From assembly GCA_036276235.1 (NCBI GenBank), contig DATBDZ010000352.1, positions 1 to 17,991 on the forward strand: a DNA stretch of 17,991 nucleotides, written 5' to 3'. The notes under the pieces are model-generated. The model saw only the letters and a program-made list of their open reading frames with translations. It made no database searches and was not told the DNA's origin. Below are positions 1-7,552 of the stretch, one piece after another. A program made the translations under genes and the position numbers. Within the stretch, counting starts at the first letter, position 1. Each line of letters begins with the position of its first letter. The stretch is from JANWHF01 sp036276235. GTDB lineage: Bacteria > Planctomycetota > Phycisphaerae > Tepidisphaerales > Tepidisphaeraceae.

Positions 1-33
1 CGGGACGGATCGCGATCCGCGGATTCACCGTTC

Positions 34-74
34 GCCACGCCGGGAACGAGCCTAAGCGAGGGCCCGGATCCTCC
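34..74 (+). repeat. 41-bp dispersed repeat, copy 1
   Basis: This 41-bp stretch is identical to 718-758, in the same orientation, and an imperfect inverted copy lies at 882-913. It is followed by two degenerate units of the GATCCTCC-AGCGCT type (67-98) and then by the stop codon of the TIGR03067 gene at 111. The two direct copies therefore bracket that gene. Confidence 0.85.
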
Positions 75-110
75 TAACGCTTTGATCTCTCGTTCCGCAT
101 CGCGCCGCCG

Positions 111-560
111 CTACTTCTTCACCCGCTCCATCACAACCATCAGCAGATCCGTCCCCTTCGTCGCGAACTCACCCGGCCGCTGGTCGCGGCTTGGTTCGCA
201 GGCGCAGACTTTCAGCTTGTCGCCGTCGAGTTGGTAGATGCCCAGTGAAGTCTGGCCATTGCGCTCTTCCTCGTCATCCTTGAGGATTTTCAGATCGATC
301 TGCGCCGGCGACTTCGCGGTGTCGATCGTAAATGTGCCTGAGAGGATCTCCTTGTCGTCCTTTTTGACGGTGAACTTGTCGCCGTCGAAGATGAACTGGC
401 AATGTTTTCCTTCGTCGCTGGTGTCGGAATCGCCGTGCAGCTCCTGGACGAACTGCCAGGCTCCCTGAAGTTTTTGCCGATCCTGCGCGCCGATGTCTTT
501 TGGTTTATCCGCCGCGATCAGAACGAGAGATAACAATCCGAGAAACAGTGAAGCTTTCAT
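111..560 (-). CDS. Secreted TIGR03067-family protein
   Basis: A 149-residue protein with a short N-terminal hydrophobic segment (about residues 3-17) that reads as a signal peptide. The rest matches the small TIGR03067 domain, which is expanded in planctomycetes: an LQGAW start near residue 32, a DGDKFTVKKDD strand, GTFTIDTAKSPAQIDL in the middle, then YQLDGDKLKVC and a C-terminal GTDLLMVVMER strand. The family is lipocalin-like in pattern and has no firm biochemical function. The ATG at 560 is preceded by GAAGGAG at good spacing, which supports the start. It stands alone, with repeats on both sides (34-74 and 712-918). Family assignment is confident; function is unknown. Confidence 0.8.
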   Translation of the reverse strand: MKASLFLGLLSLVLIAADKPKDIGAQDRQKLQGAWQFVQELHGDSDTSDEGKHCQFIFDGDKFTVKKDDKEILSGTFTIDTAKSPAQIDLKILKDDEEERNGQTSLGIYQLDGDKLKVCACEPSRDQRPGEFATKGTDLLMVVMERVKK

Positions 561-711
561 TCCAGGCTCCTTCGTCAGACATGAATCAGTCGAGCGCTAC
601 TCACCGATGGTGAGCATGACGCCCACAGCGAAGTCGCGCGCGGAGTACTTTAATTGCACGATTGCAACTTGAAGCAGGGATCGTGCGTTCATCGCGCCAG
701 ATTGCATTCAT

Positions 712-918
712 CCGTCCGCCACGCCGGGAACGAGCCTAAGCGAGGGCCCGGATCCTCCGAGCGCTCCAAGTTCCTCCGAGCGCCGCGATCCTATAAGCGC
801 TGAGATTCTGCAAGCATCGAGATCCTCCAATCGCTCCAATACCCCCCGAGCGCAACGAGATCCGAGCGCTCTGAGAATCCGAGCCCTCGCCCAAGGCTCG
901 TTCCCGGCGTGGCCGACG
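712..918. repeat. Repeat element: inverted arms around a ~17-bp degenerate tandem core
   Basis: This occupies most of the gene-free stretch 561-1024. The left arm (718-758) is the 41-bp repeat also found at 34-74. The right arm (882-913) is its reverse complement with a few mismatches. Between them (751-891) lie about eight degenerate units of 16-19 bp resembling GATCCTCCGAGCGCTCCAA, starting near 751, 770, 787, 804, 821, 840, 859 and 875. No convincing gene lies in it; open frames here follow the repeat. In the remaining part, 561-711, I see nothing beyond the upstream region of the minus-strand gene. Confidence 0.8.
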
Positions 919-1024
919 GGCTATGGGAACCGAGCGTGTGCTGGAGAAATGAACTGCTCTGGGAAATCGAGAGTACCGCGAATCGCGGTTGACGCCCCGC
1001 ACCTTACTCTTGAAGATCGTTCGC

Positions 1025-2401
1025 ATGAATTCGGCGTCTTCGGGTGAGCCGCCGGTGGCGGATCTGATTTCGGTTGCACAGGCGATTCGCATCATCGATC
1101 AAACGCCGGTGCATCCGCGCATCATGCGCGTGCCGCTGCTTGAGGCGCAGGGTCGGCGGCTGGCCGCCGATCTGGCGGCCGATCGCGATTATCCCCCGTT
1201 TCGCAAGGCGCTGATGGATGGATACGCGGTGCGATGCGCCGATGTGGGCCGCGTGCCGGTGGAGCTTGCGTGCGTGGCGGAAATCGCGGCGGGGCAGGCG
1301 CCCACTCGCGCCGTCGAGGCAGGAGAAGCAATCGCCATCATGACCGGTGCGCCGCTTCCTGCCGGCGCGGACGGCGTCGTCCCCGTCGAAGATGTCGAGA
1401 CGCGCGCCCGCACAGGGCAATCCGTGCGCGTGCTCCGCGCGCCGATGCCCGGTCGATTCATCGCGCAGGTGGGTTCCGATTGCGCCGCGGGGAAAACCGT
1501 ATTGGCTGCCGGCATCATGATGGGCCCGGCGCAGATCGCCGTCGCCGCCAGCGTCGGGGCGGCTGAGATAAACGTCTTCGCCCGCCCGCGCGTCGCTGTG
1601 CTCGGCACCGGCGATGAGCTGGTCCCCATCGATCAAAAACCCGGCGAAGTCTCGATCCGCAATTCCAACAACCCGATGCTGCTCGCGCTGCTCCGCCGGC
1701 TTTCAGCGGAAGTGACCGACCTCGGTTTCGTGCGCGATGATCCAGAGCAAATCCGCCAGGCAATCGCGCGCGGCTTGGAATACGACGCCCTATTCATCAC
1801 CGGCGGCATGAGCATGGGGGAATATGATTTCGTACCGAAATTGCTGAGCGAAGCCGGCGTCGAGCTAAAGATCACGAAGCTGAAGATCAAGCCGGGTAAG
1901 CCATTTGTCTTCGGAGTAGCGCAGAAGGGTTCAGGGTTCAGGGTTCAGGGTTCAGGAAAGACCGAGGAGGATCCGGTGGTCAGAGAGAGTTCAGGAAAGA
2001 CCGAGGCCGACTCCTCACTGAACCCTGAACCCCGAACCCTGAACCCTCCCTTCGTCTTCGGTCTTCCCGGTAACCCCGTCAGCGCCTTCATCTGCACGAT
2101 CCGCCTCGCCTCGCGATTGCTGACCCGCCTGGCCGGTGGGCATGTCGAAGAGCGCTGGCTGACCGGCCGCATGGACGTCGGCCTCCCGGCCAATGGCCCG
2201 CGCGAATTTTATCAGCCGGCCGTGCGGACCATGACGCCCGGCAGCTTCAGCTCGCGCTCAGAGTTCGCATCGATCACGCCGCTGGCGTGGAAGGGATCAG
2301 CCGACCTCTTCACCCTAGCCAAGGCGAATGTGCTGATCGTGCGAGCCGAAAACGAGCCGGCCATGCCGAAGGGAACGGTGGTGCGTGTGTTGGAAATGTG
2401 A
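1025..2401 (+). CDS. moeA: Molybdopterin molybdenumtransferase MoeA with in-frame repeat insertion
   Basis: MoeA inserts molybdate into adenylylated molybdopterin to finish the molybdenum cofactor in the cytoplasm. This 458-residue protein shows DYPPFRKALMDGYAV (about 56-69), MTGAPLPAGADGVVPVED (106-123), the MoaB/Mog-like domain with GTGDEL (194-199) and TGGMSMGEYD (259-268), then GLPGNPVSAF (346-355) and the C-terminal domain IV. Residues about 302-341 are not MoeA: they are a translated palindromic repeat lodged in the loop before FVFGLPGNP. The frame stays open, so the protein may still fold. An in-frame TTG at 989 would add 12 residues; the ATG at 1025 is preferred, although its ribosome site is weak. 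No other cofactor gene is nearby. Confidence 0.9.
   Translation: MNSASSGEPPVADLISVAQAIRIIDQTPVHPRIMRVPLLEAQGRRLAADLAADRDYPPFRKALMDGYAVRCADVGRVPVELACVAEIAAGQAPTRAVEAGEAIAIMTGAPLPAGADGVVPVEDVETRARTGQSVRVLRAPMPGRFIAQVGSDCAAGKTVLAAGIMMGPAQIAVAASVGAAEINVFARPRVAVLGTGDELVPIDQKPGEVSIRNSNNPMLLALLRRLSAEVTDLGFVRDDPEQIRQAIARGLEYDALFITGGMSMGEYDFVPKLLSEAGVELKITKLKIKPGKPFVFGVAQKGSGFRVQGSGKTEEDPVVRESSGKTEADSSLNPEPRTLNPPFVFGLPGNPVSAFICTIRLASRLLTRLAGGHVEERWLTGRMDVGLPANGPREFYQPAVRTMTPGSFSSRSEFASITPLAWKGSADLFTLAKANVLIVRAENEPAMPKGTVVRVLEM
1927..2050 (+). repeat. GGTTCAG-type palindromic repeat inside moeA
   Basis: The element opens with three GGGTTCA units and closes with their inverted counterparts (GAACCCT units). 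In the middle, GTTCAGGAAAGACCGAGG-like stretches occur twice. It is closely related, in reverse complement, to 10011-10122 upstream of the helicase; the two share the distinctive central stretches around GACCGAGG and GAGGAGTCGGCC. It contributes about 40 codons to moeA without a stop or frame change. Confidence 0.9.
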
Positions 2402-2418
2402 CGCTGGCCCGACATCAC

Positions 2419-2509
2419 AATGAAAAATGTAAAATTTAAAATTAAAAATGGAAGTAGACGAAAGATAGCTGCACTTCTTTCCGCCATTTTTCATTTTTCA
2501 TTTTTCATT
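2419..2509. terminator. AT-rich inverted repeat between convergent moeA and trmB
   Basis: In GC-rich surroundings this gap is A/T-rich. AATGAAAAATG at 2419-2429 pairs exactly with CATTTTTCATT at 2499-2509, and an inner ATGG/CCAT region can extend the pairing. The right side carries three ATTTTTC units. It can serve both converging genes as a terminator, but it is also one of the repeat families of this window. The trmB stop codon (2505-2507) lies inside the right arm. Confidence 0.55.
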
Positions 2510-3125
2510 CGCGCCGTGCGGCGATAGCATAAAAAGGTCTTCCTTCGCGGCGATACTTCCTCTCAAAATTTGTCCCCACGAATTCCCCTTCGCTGGCGGA
2601 GCCGGGGCGGTTGTAGTCTATCACCTGCATTTTTGACGCGCGGACGATCGATTCGATCTGCTCGAAATATTCCTTGTGGTCGGTCACAGCCTGCAGACGG
2701 CCGCCGGGGGCTAGGATTCTTTGCGCCTGCTGTATGAACGGCTCCTGAAACAGGCGGCGTTTGTGGTGCCGCTTCTTGGGCCAGGGGTCGGGGAAATAAA
2801 CGTGGAGCACCGAGAGGCTCGCATCCGGCACAAACTCGCGGATGAAATAAATCGCCTCGGCGCGGACGGTTCTCGCGTTGGTGCAGCCATGCCGGCGGAG
2901 GCGATCGCTGGCGTAACGCCAATACCAGTTGGCCCATTCGATGCCGAAGAAATTCGCATCCTTTCGCGCCTCTGCCTGTTCGGTGAGGAAGGTGCCTTTG
3001 CCCATGCCGATTTCCAGCTCGACGGGCAAGTCATTGCCAAAAAGCTGCGGCCAATTCAGCGGACGAGGCAGCGTGTCGGCGATCAAGCCGATCGGTTCTA
3101 CGATCATTTCACGGTGCGTTTGCAT
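2505..3125 (-). CDS. trmB: tRNA (guanine-N7-)-methyltransferase TrmB
   Basis: TrmB uses S-adenosylmethionine to methylate N7 of guanine 46 in the variable loop of tRNA. The 206-residue protein has the SAM-binding motif ELEIGMGKGTFL (36-47), the acidic GIEWANWYW stretch (61-69), the family signature FPDPWPKKRHHKRR (111-124) and the C-terminal GTNFERKYRREGRPFYAI (184-201), all in the expected order for a normal-length enzyme. The frame stays open to 3215, but the extra residues are translation of the palindromic repeat at 3143-3198. The ATG at 3125 has an AGAAGGA ribosome site just upstream and is the likely start. The stop lies inside the AT-rich repeat shared with moeA. Confidence 0.93.
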   Translation of the reverse strand: MQTHREMIVEPIGLIADTLPRPLNWPQLFGNDLPVELEIGMGKGTFLTEQAEARKDANFFGIEWANWYWRYASDRLRRHGCTNARTVRAEAIYFIREFVPDASLSVLHVYFPDPWPKKRHHKRRLFQEPFIQQAQRILAPGGRLQAVTDHKEYFEQIESIVRASKMQVIDYNRPGSASEGEFVGTNFERKYRREGRPFYAIAARRE

Positions 3126-3142
3126 GGTTCCTTCTACAGATC

Positions 3143-3198
3143 GGCGGGTAATGCCCGCCCAAAGCGATCGGCCATTGTAGGGCGGGCATTGCCCGCCG
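3143..3198. repeat. Paired inverted GCGGGCATTGCCCGC-type palindromes
   Basis: Two near-identical palindromes lie head to head: 3143-3159 (GGCGGGTAATGCCCGCC) and 3180-3198 (GGGCGGGCATTGCCCGCCG). Each can fold alone, and the two can also pair with each other with one mismatch over 19 bases. The arrangement is like the paired REP units (BIMEs) of enterobacteria. It sits directly upstream of trmB and makes a spurious N-terminal extension of that reading frame. Confidence 0.8.
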
Positions 3199-3221
3199 CG
3201 CGTACGAAGTCGCATTCAGAA

Positions 3222-3249
3222 CCCTCTCCCCTGTACTCAGGGGAGAGGG
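3222..3249. repeat. Perfect 12-bp hairpin (CCCTCTCCCCTG stem)
   Basis: CCCTCTCCCCTG, a TACT loop, and CAGGGGAGAGGG form a perfect 12-bp stem. It lies between divergently transcribed trmB and the zincin-like gene, so a terminator role for either is unlikely. CCCTCTCCCC-type hairpins are a common intergenic repeat style in bacterial genomes. Confidence 0.75.
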
Positions 3250-3323
3250 AGCAGGGCGCGGTCCTTTGCGCCTCGCGATCTTCTGTTGCGAAATGTTTCA
3301 TCGCGATGCACGCTCTGTCTCTA

Positions 3324-3329
3324 TATAAT
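3324..3329 (+). promoter_or_regulatory. Candidate -10 box for the gene at 3341
   Basis: A perfect TATAAT lies 11 bases before the ATG at 3341. No clear -35 box is placed correctly and no Shine-Dalgarno sequence separates it from the start. If it is used, the mRNA would have a leader of only about 5 bases. Confidence 0.4.
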
Positions 3330-3340
3330 GATCCGCCGCC

Positions 3341-4258
3341 ATGAAGCGACCCATGCAAATGGCACAGTGCCTCGCGATCATCGTCGCGATATTCCTTGCG
3401 CCCAGGGTTTCCTTTGCTGCGCCACCAACAACGCGCCCGGCTTCGCCCTGGCCCAAGCTCACCGCCACCGAGCAGGCGGAGGCCGTTGAGAAGCTCAAGG
3501 CGTTCGCCGACGACGCTTCCACGAAGCTTGACCGTCGGCTCTCGCTCTTTGAGACGCAATACTTCCTCTTCTACACCGATCTTCCCCAGCGCGAAGCGCA
3601 AAACTGGGCATCGCTTCTGGATCGCATGTACATGCGGCTTGCGGAGCTGTTTGCCGTCAAGAAGGGGGAGAACATCTGGAGAGGGAAGGGGCTGATCTTC
3701 GTCTTCGCCAAAGCTTCGGATTACCGAAATTATGAGCGGCAAGTAGAGAAGACCGATCCGATTTTCTCCGCCGGCCGATGCCATGCGCGGCATGATGGAA
3801 CTGTCCACATCGCGTTTTACAAGCAGGATCGCGAGCTCTCGTTCGCGCACGTTCTGGTGCACGAATCGGTGCATGGTTTCATCCATCGCTATCGCACGGC
3901 GGCGATCGTTCCTTCCTGGGCAAATGAAGGATTGGCGGATGCGATCGCGACGGAATTGGTTCCCGATCCGCCGACCAATCCGACGCGCCAGCAGGTCGCC
4001 GATGCGTTGCGGAAGCATAATAATGAGCTGGGAAAATTCTTCCGCACGCCGCAGATCGAGCCGTGGCAATATCCGGTCGCCGAGACGCTCACGCAGTTCA
4101 TGATCCTGCAGAGCAAGCGCAATTACGTCGATTTCATCAACGGCATAAAAGACGGCCAGGATTGGGAAACGAGCCTGGATAAGAATTACAAAGCGCCGCT
4201 CGAGCGGCTAATCCCAGCGTATGGTGCGTGGGTGGGGGTGAAGGGGCTGAGCGAGTAA
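3341..4258 (+). CDS. Secreted zincin-like metallopeptidase-fold protein
   Basis: A 305-residue protein with a clear signal peptide (hydrophobic core about 9-25, then SFAA before a threonine/proline-rich stretch), so it should be exported. The HExxH motif HESVH (174-178) is followed 18 residues later by the glutamate of NEGLAD (E196), the arrangement of gluzincin metallopeptidases. This resembles the DUF1570 / peptidase-MA-like proteins common in planctomycetes. The preceding region (about 74-165) has no motif I can name. The substrate is unknown; it may be a protease or an inactive relative. It ends 4 bp short of the stop of the convergent deacetylase gene, leaving no room for a terminator. 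A TATAAT lies just upstream. Confidence 0.7.
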   Translation: MKRPMQMAQCLAIIVAIFLAPRVSFAAPPTTRPASPWPKLTATEQAEAVEKLKAFADDASTKLDRRLSLFETQYFLFYTDLPQREAQNWASLLDRMYMRLAELFAVKKGENIWRGKGLIFVFAKASDYRNYERQVEKTDPIFSAGRCHARHDGTVHIAFYKQDRELSFAHVLVHESVHGFIHRYRTAAIVPSWANEGLADAIATELVPDPPTNPTRQQVADALRKHNNELGKFFRTPQIEPWQYPVAETLTQFMILQSKRNYVDFINGIKDGQDWETSLDKNYKAPLERLIPAYGAWVGVKGLSE

Positions 4259-4262
4259 GGGG

Positions 4263-5042
4263 CTAAAGATTGGCCCATCCGATCAACTCATGGCCGGCCT
4301 TTCGCGCAGAATCAGCGAAGAGGCCGATCATTTGCCGCTCCACGTCGCGCCAAGGCTCCGCGCGGCCGGGATGGACGCCGACTTCCATCGAGCCGTCGCC
4401 GCGCATGCGACCGAGCAATTGGTTCGGCCAGGAGGTATCCGCCGCCGTCGAAGTCGGCATGAAAAAATGATCGGTTGTTTTGAACGAGCGCATGATTCCC
4501 CGACGCCACCAGTGGCCAAGCCAGTAGGTGGGGCTTTTGAGCGGCCGCCGAAGATAGACATCCTGGACATTTCGCACGCGTGTGATGCCAAATCGCGGCA
4601 AGACATTTTGCAGCGCGATCCGAAAGGGCTTGAATTTATGCAGATGGCCGTGGGAATCGACATGGGAAATGCGCACGCCGTGATCGATCAGCCGCTGAAG
4701 CTGCGCCGTCGTCTCGCGCTGGATATCTTCGACGTTGACCCTGCCCCGCAGCGCCGAAACGCGCACGTGTTGCGAGCCGAAGAACTTCCCATCCGGCGCG
4801 GCGAGGGTCGGAATAGTCGCCGGATCGCACAGCGGCGCCTCAACGGTATCGGTGATGTAAGTCAGATGAACGCCAAAGCTCATTTCCGGATGGGCCCGCG
4901 CGTATTCGATTGCCGCGCCCGAGGCCGGCATATTCGGCATGATGGTTGCGCCGGTGAGTGCGCCGCTGTCGAGGCATTCGATGGTCGCCTTGACGGTGTC
5001 ATCGTCCATCCCGAAATCATCCGCGTTGGTGATGATGCGCAA
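4263..5042 (-). CDS. ChbG/YdjC-family carbohydrate deacetylase
   Basis: The family removes N-acetyl groups from amino sugars (chitooligosaccharides in ChbG) with a metal ion. The 259-residue protein carries NADDFG (6-11), GVHLT (57-61), SHVDSHGHLHKF (126-137) and EVGVHPG (220-226), the Asp and His positions that form the metal and catalytic site. The start is TTG at 5042; a GGAGG ribosome site at 5048-5052, 5 bases away, decides this. It is the last gene of the five-gene operon, 30 bp after the GNAT gene. In this setting it may act on an N-acetylated sugar in a pathway or glycolipid; that substrate is an inference. Confidence 0.85.
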   Translation of the reverse strand: MRIITNADDFGMDDDTVKATIECLDSGALTGATIMPNMPASGAAIEYARAHPEMSFGVHLTYITDTVEAPLCDPATIPTLAAPDGKFFGSQHVRVSALRGRVNVEDIQRETTAQLQRLIDHGVRISHVDSHGHLHKFKPFRIALQNVLPRFGITRVRNVQDVYLRRPLKSPTYWLGHWWRRGIMRSFKTTDHFFMPTSTAADTSWPNQLLGRMRGDGSMEVGVHPGRAEPWRDVERQMIGLFADSARKAGHELIGWANL

Positions 5043-5072
5043 GGGAACCTCCGCGGCCAGTTCTGGTCAAGC

Positions 5073-6182
5073 CTAGCTGAAAAAATTATCCCCTTCATCC
5101 GGACGAAGCCGCCAAAGCTCAGGCCGATGAAGATCCTTTTTGAACAGAGGACTGGGCGGAACGGCCCTGAGCAGATAATGCAGCATCCCCGCACCCACAA
5201 ATCCCCGGTGCTTGAGGAAACTCGCAAGCTGCGGCTGCTGACAGCAGACTTCGACCGCATCAACCTTTGACCGCAATAACGAATCGACCGCCAACAGCAC
5301 AAGCGTTGACTCGCTCACCTTCTGGGCATCCATCGTCATCCAATCCTGGACCGATCCGAGCGTGATGTTCTTCAGTTGTCGCTGCGTCACGCTCGAGTAA
5401 TGGCGGGATTTGGTCAGGCAGAATGCAAGAGGCTTTCCGCCGCGCTCGCGAATGACCAGAAGTTGGCGGCGCTGAGTGGAGTCGCCGTCGAAACGATTGG
5501 CCAGGAGCCAGTCGCACCAGGCGGCCGTGCGCGATGAGGCAATCTGGCCGTCGCCGCCGCGCAGGCTCGCCTCCAATTCTGGCGGAATTGATTTTTCGCC
5601 AGCGATCTCCAATCCTCGCAGACGTATTGCCAGCAGTGCACGCAGGATGGATCGTTGCGCGAACAGCGCGACGTCGGCGGCAACCGACGCCGTGCGGGAA
5701 ACCAGCCGATTGCCGATCAAGCTGTCCATCACTGCGCGGCTGCGGCGAACCATCACCATCCGCCGCATCGGAAAATCAATCCAGCGCAGCTTCTGGTACA
5801 TGGGATATATCATCTGCGAGATGCCGCACACGGCGACCGTGTGATGGAGCGACTGCATCTTGAGCAGGATCATCAGTCCGATTCCGGTGTGGCGAAACTT
5901 CTCTTCGACGAAAAGAAGCGAACCATACAGGACGCGCGTCGGCGTCCCCATGACGGAGATTTCACCGGGAATAACATCCATGCGCCCGACGACCTGGTTT
6001 CCAATCAGCCCGATGATTTGTGCCGGATCCTCGGGGACGGAAAAGGGATTGCTGAGCAGCGCCTGCCGCTTGGCGGGAGTCGGCAGGGCCAGCCGCGCGG
6101 GATCATCCCACCTGGCGTGAACATCGCCGCTCTCCAATTGCTGACGTGTGACGATCTGGAGCGTCGGCGCATCATCGCTCAC
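5073..6182 (-). CDS. GNAT-like N-acyltransferase
   Basis: A 369-residue protein whose N-terminal half resembles the GNAT fold: a strand GSLLFVEEKF (87-96) followed by the acyl-CoA pyrophosphate-binding motif RHTGIG (97-102, the RxxGxG pattern) and a helix. The region from about 200 to 369 could be a second GNAT-like lobe, with a late RGF segment (about 328-330) of the kind seen near GNAT C-termini. It starts with GTG at 6182 in a 4-bp GTGA overlap with the stop of the acyl ligase, implying translational coupling. In this operon it is the obvious enzyme to pass an acyl group, from carrier protein or CoA, to an amine. The acceptor is unknown. Confidence 0.65.
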   Translation of the reverse strand: MSDDAPTLQIVTRQQLESGDVHARWDDPARLALPTPAKRQALLSNPFSVPEDPAQIIGLIGNQVVGRMDVIPGEISVMGTPTRVLYGSLLFVEEKFRHTGIGLMILLKMQSLHHTVAVCGISQMIYPMYQKLRWIDFPMRRMVMVRRSRAVMDSLIGNRLVSRTASVAADVALFAQRSILRALLAIRLRGLEIAGEKSIPPELEASLRGGDGQIASSRTAAWCDWLLANRFDGDSTQRRQLLVIRERGGKPLAFCLTKSRHYSSVTQRQLKNITLGSVQDWMTMDAQKVSESTLVLLAVDSLLRSKVDAVEVCCQQPQLASFLKHRGFVGAGMLHYLLRAVPPSPLFKKDLHRPELWRLRPDEGDNFFS

Positions 6183-7552
6183 GAGCGGTTCTCCGATTGG
6201 GCGGCGTCAGCGTCCTGCCGCCGAATTTTCTTGAAGCGCTCGTTGCTTTGTGATTCAGTGGTGAACTCGACTTTGACCGGCACCTTGTATGCATCCAATC
6301 GCGCGGCGACGTGCGTTTTCATCGCAACGCGGAACGCGGCGGGGTCCATTGCGTCGCGGAGCCGCACACGTGCGACCACAATATTTCCCAGCATCGCGTT
6401 GGGTTGGCCGCAGACGGTAACGTCGGCCACCGCCGGCATCTGGCGAATCACATTTTCCACTTCGGCCGGATAGACCTTCTGACCGCCGACGTTAATGATG
6501 TCATTCTTGCGTCCGAGGATTCGAATGAATTCGCCGTCCACTTCGACGCAATCGCCGGTCATGAACCATCCGTCGGCGGTGAAGGGGCTGGGGGCATTGA
6601 GATAGCCAAGCATCGCCGAGTCGGCTTTGATCTGCAGCATTCCCTCGACGACGCGCCATTGATATCCTTCGCCGCCGATTTTTACCCAGAGCGAGCCGTC
6701 CTCGCGCGATTTGCTGCGGAGCGTGCCGACCTCGGTCGTCCCATATTTCTGCAGAAAGGTTGCGTTTGGGAAAATCTCGCGGCAGCGGTCGAGCGTCGCC
6801 TGCGGCATCATCTCCGCGCCGTATGTCACATACTTGATCGAAGAAAGATCGTGGCGGCGATAAGCCTCCGTCAGGACCAGCATGCCCAGAAAAGTCGGCG
6901 CGGTCGGCAGGACCTGAACACGGTGCCGCTCGATCAGCGCGCAGACAGCTTCCGGCGAGCGATTCTCCACCAGCACCAGCGCGCTGCCGTTTGAGAGGCT
7001 GTAGAAAAGAGTATCCAGGCCGCCGATGTGATCGAAAAGGAGAAAAGCAAGCGTTCGCAGATCGTGACGTCGTTTCCGATATTTGGCCAGCAGATGCACC
7101 AGGTCGTGAACGGTGCCCTTGCTGGCGCCGGTCGAGCCGGACGAAAAGAGCACCAGTCCGGGATGCCCGCGGCGGCGCACCTCCTGATAAATCGGATGTT
7201 CCGCATTGAGTGCGTGGCGAGTGACAGAGGCGTCGTTCTCGCCGACGGTAATAATCCACTGCGCCTGGCCGATTTGGAGAATGTCCTCAAATTTCGCTGG
7301 CGCGGTGGTGGTGACGGGGATGACAACGCAACCGGCTTCGATCAGCGCCAAAAATGTGGCGATGGAGTCCGGCGAGTAATCGGCGCGCAGCACGACGATC
7401 GCGCCGGCGGCAATTCCGTTTTCGCGCAGGAATTGCTGCCGGCCGGAAATTCGATCGAGCAGCCATTGATAGGTGTAAGACTGATTGGCGGCAATCAGCG
7501 CGGTACGTGCGGCGTTTTGAGCGAAGACATCCAGCAGAAAGTCGATGAACAT
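6179..7552 (-). CDS. AMP-forming acyl-CoA/acyl-ACP ligase (ANL superfamily)
   Basis: ANL enzymes adenylate a carboxylic acid and transfer it to a thiol. The 457-residue protein has the P-loop LFSSGSTGASKGT (135-147), YGTTE (270-274), DGWFMTGD (327-334), GRKNDIINVGGQKVYP (347-362), and a C-terminal subdomain with RFKKIRR (439-445) that holds the usual catalytic lysine. All core motifs are present, at slightly less than usual length (about 500 is typical). The ATG at 7552 overlaps the reductase stop by one base (TGATG); a GTG one codon earlier is also possible. The neighbouring carrier protein suggests that the acid is loaded on ACP rather than CoA. The acid itself cannot be read from the sequence. 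Confidence 0.88.
   Translation of the reverse strand: MFIDFLLDVFAQNAARTALIAANQSYTYQWLLDRISGRQQFLRENGIAAGAIVVLRADYSPDSIATFLALIEAGCVVIPVTTTAPAKFEDILQIGQAQWIITVGENDASVTRHALNAEHPIYQEVRRRGHPGLVLFSSGSTGASKGTVHDLVHLLAKYRKRRHDLRTLAFLLFDHIGGLDTLFYSLSNGSALVLVENRSPEAVCALIERHRVQVLPTAPTFLGMLVLTEAYRRHDLSSIKYVTYGAEMMPQATLDRCREIFPNATFLQKYGTTEVGTLRSKSREDGSLWVKIGGEGYQWRVVEGMLQIKADSAMLGYLNAPSPFTADGWFMTGDCVEVDGEFIRILGRKNDIINVGGQKVYPAEVENVIRQMPAVADVTVCGQPNAMLGNIVVARVRLRDAMDPAAFRVAMKTHVAARLDAYKVPVKVEFTTESQSNERFKKIRRQDADAAQSENRS

Noticed and set aside
751..891. CRISPR array
   Set aside because: The units are degenerate, only 16-19 bp, and contiguous with no unique spacers; no cas gene is present.
989..1024. TTG start for moeA
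   Set aside because: The extra 12 residues do not resemble MoeA N-termini, and an ATG follows at 1025.
736..1095. 119-codon minus-strand frame in the gap before moeA
   Set aside because: It is made of the degenerate tandem repeat and overlaps the moeA start; its composition follows the repeat.
1927..2050. Telomere-like GGGTTCA array
   Set aside because: Few units are present, they occur in both orientations around a conserved middle, and the location is inside a chromosomal gene.
3134..4069. 311-codon minus-strand frame overlapping the zincin-like gene and the repeats upstream of it
   Set aside because: It runs through palindromic repeat DNA and is antisense to a gene with a signal peptide and HExxH motif.
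4290..6473. Long plus-strand frames (4290-5270 and 5655-6473) opposite the acyl operon
   Set aside because: They are antisense to coupled genes with clear family motifs, and their own translations show no domain.
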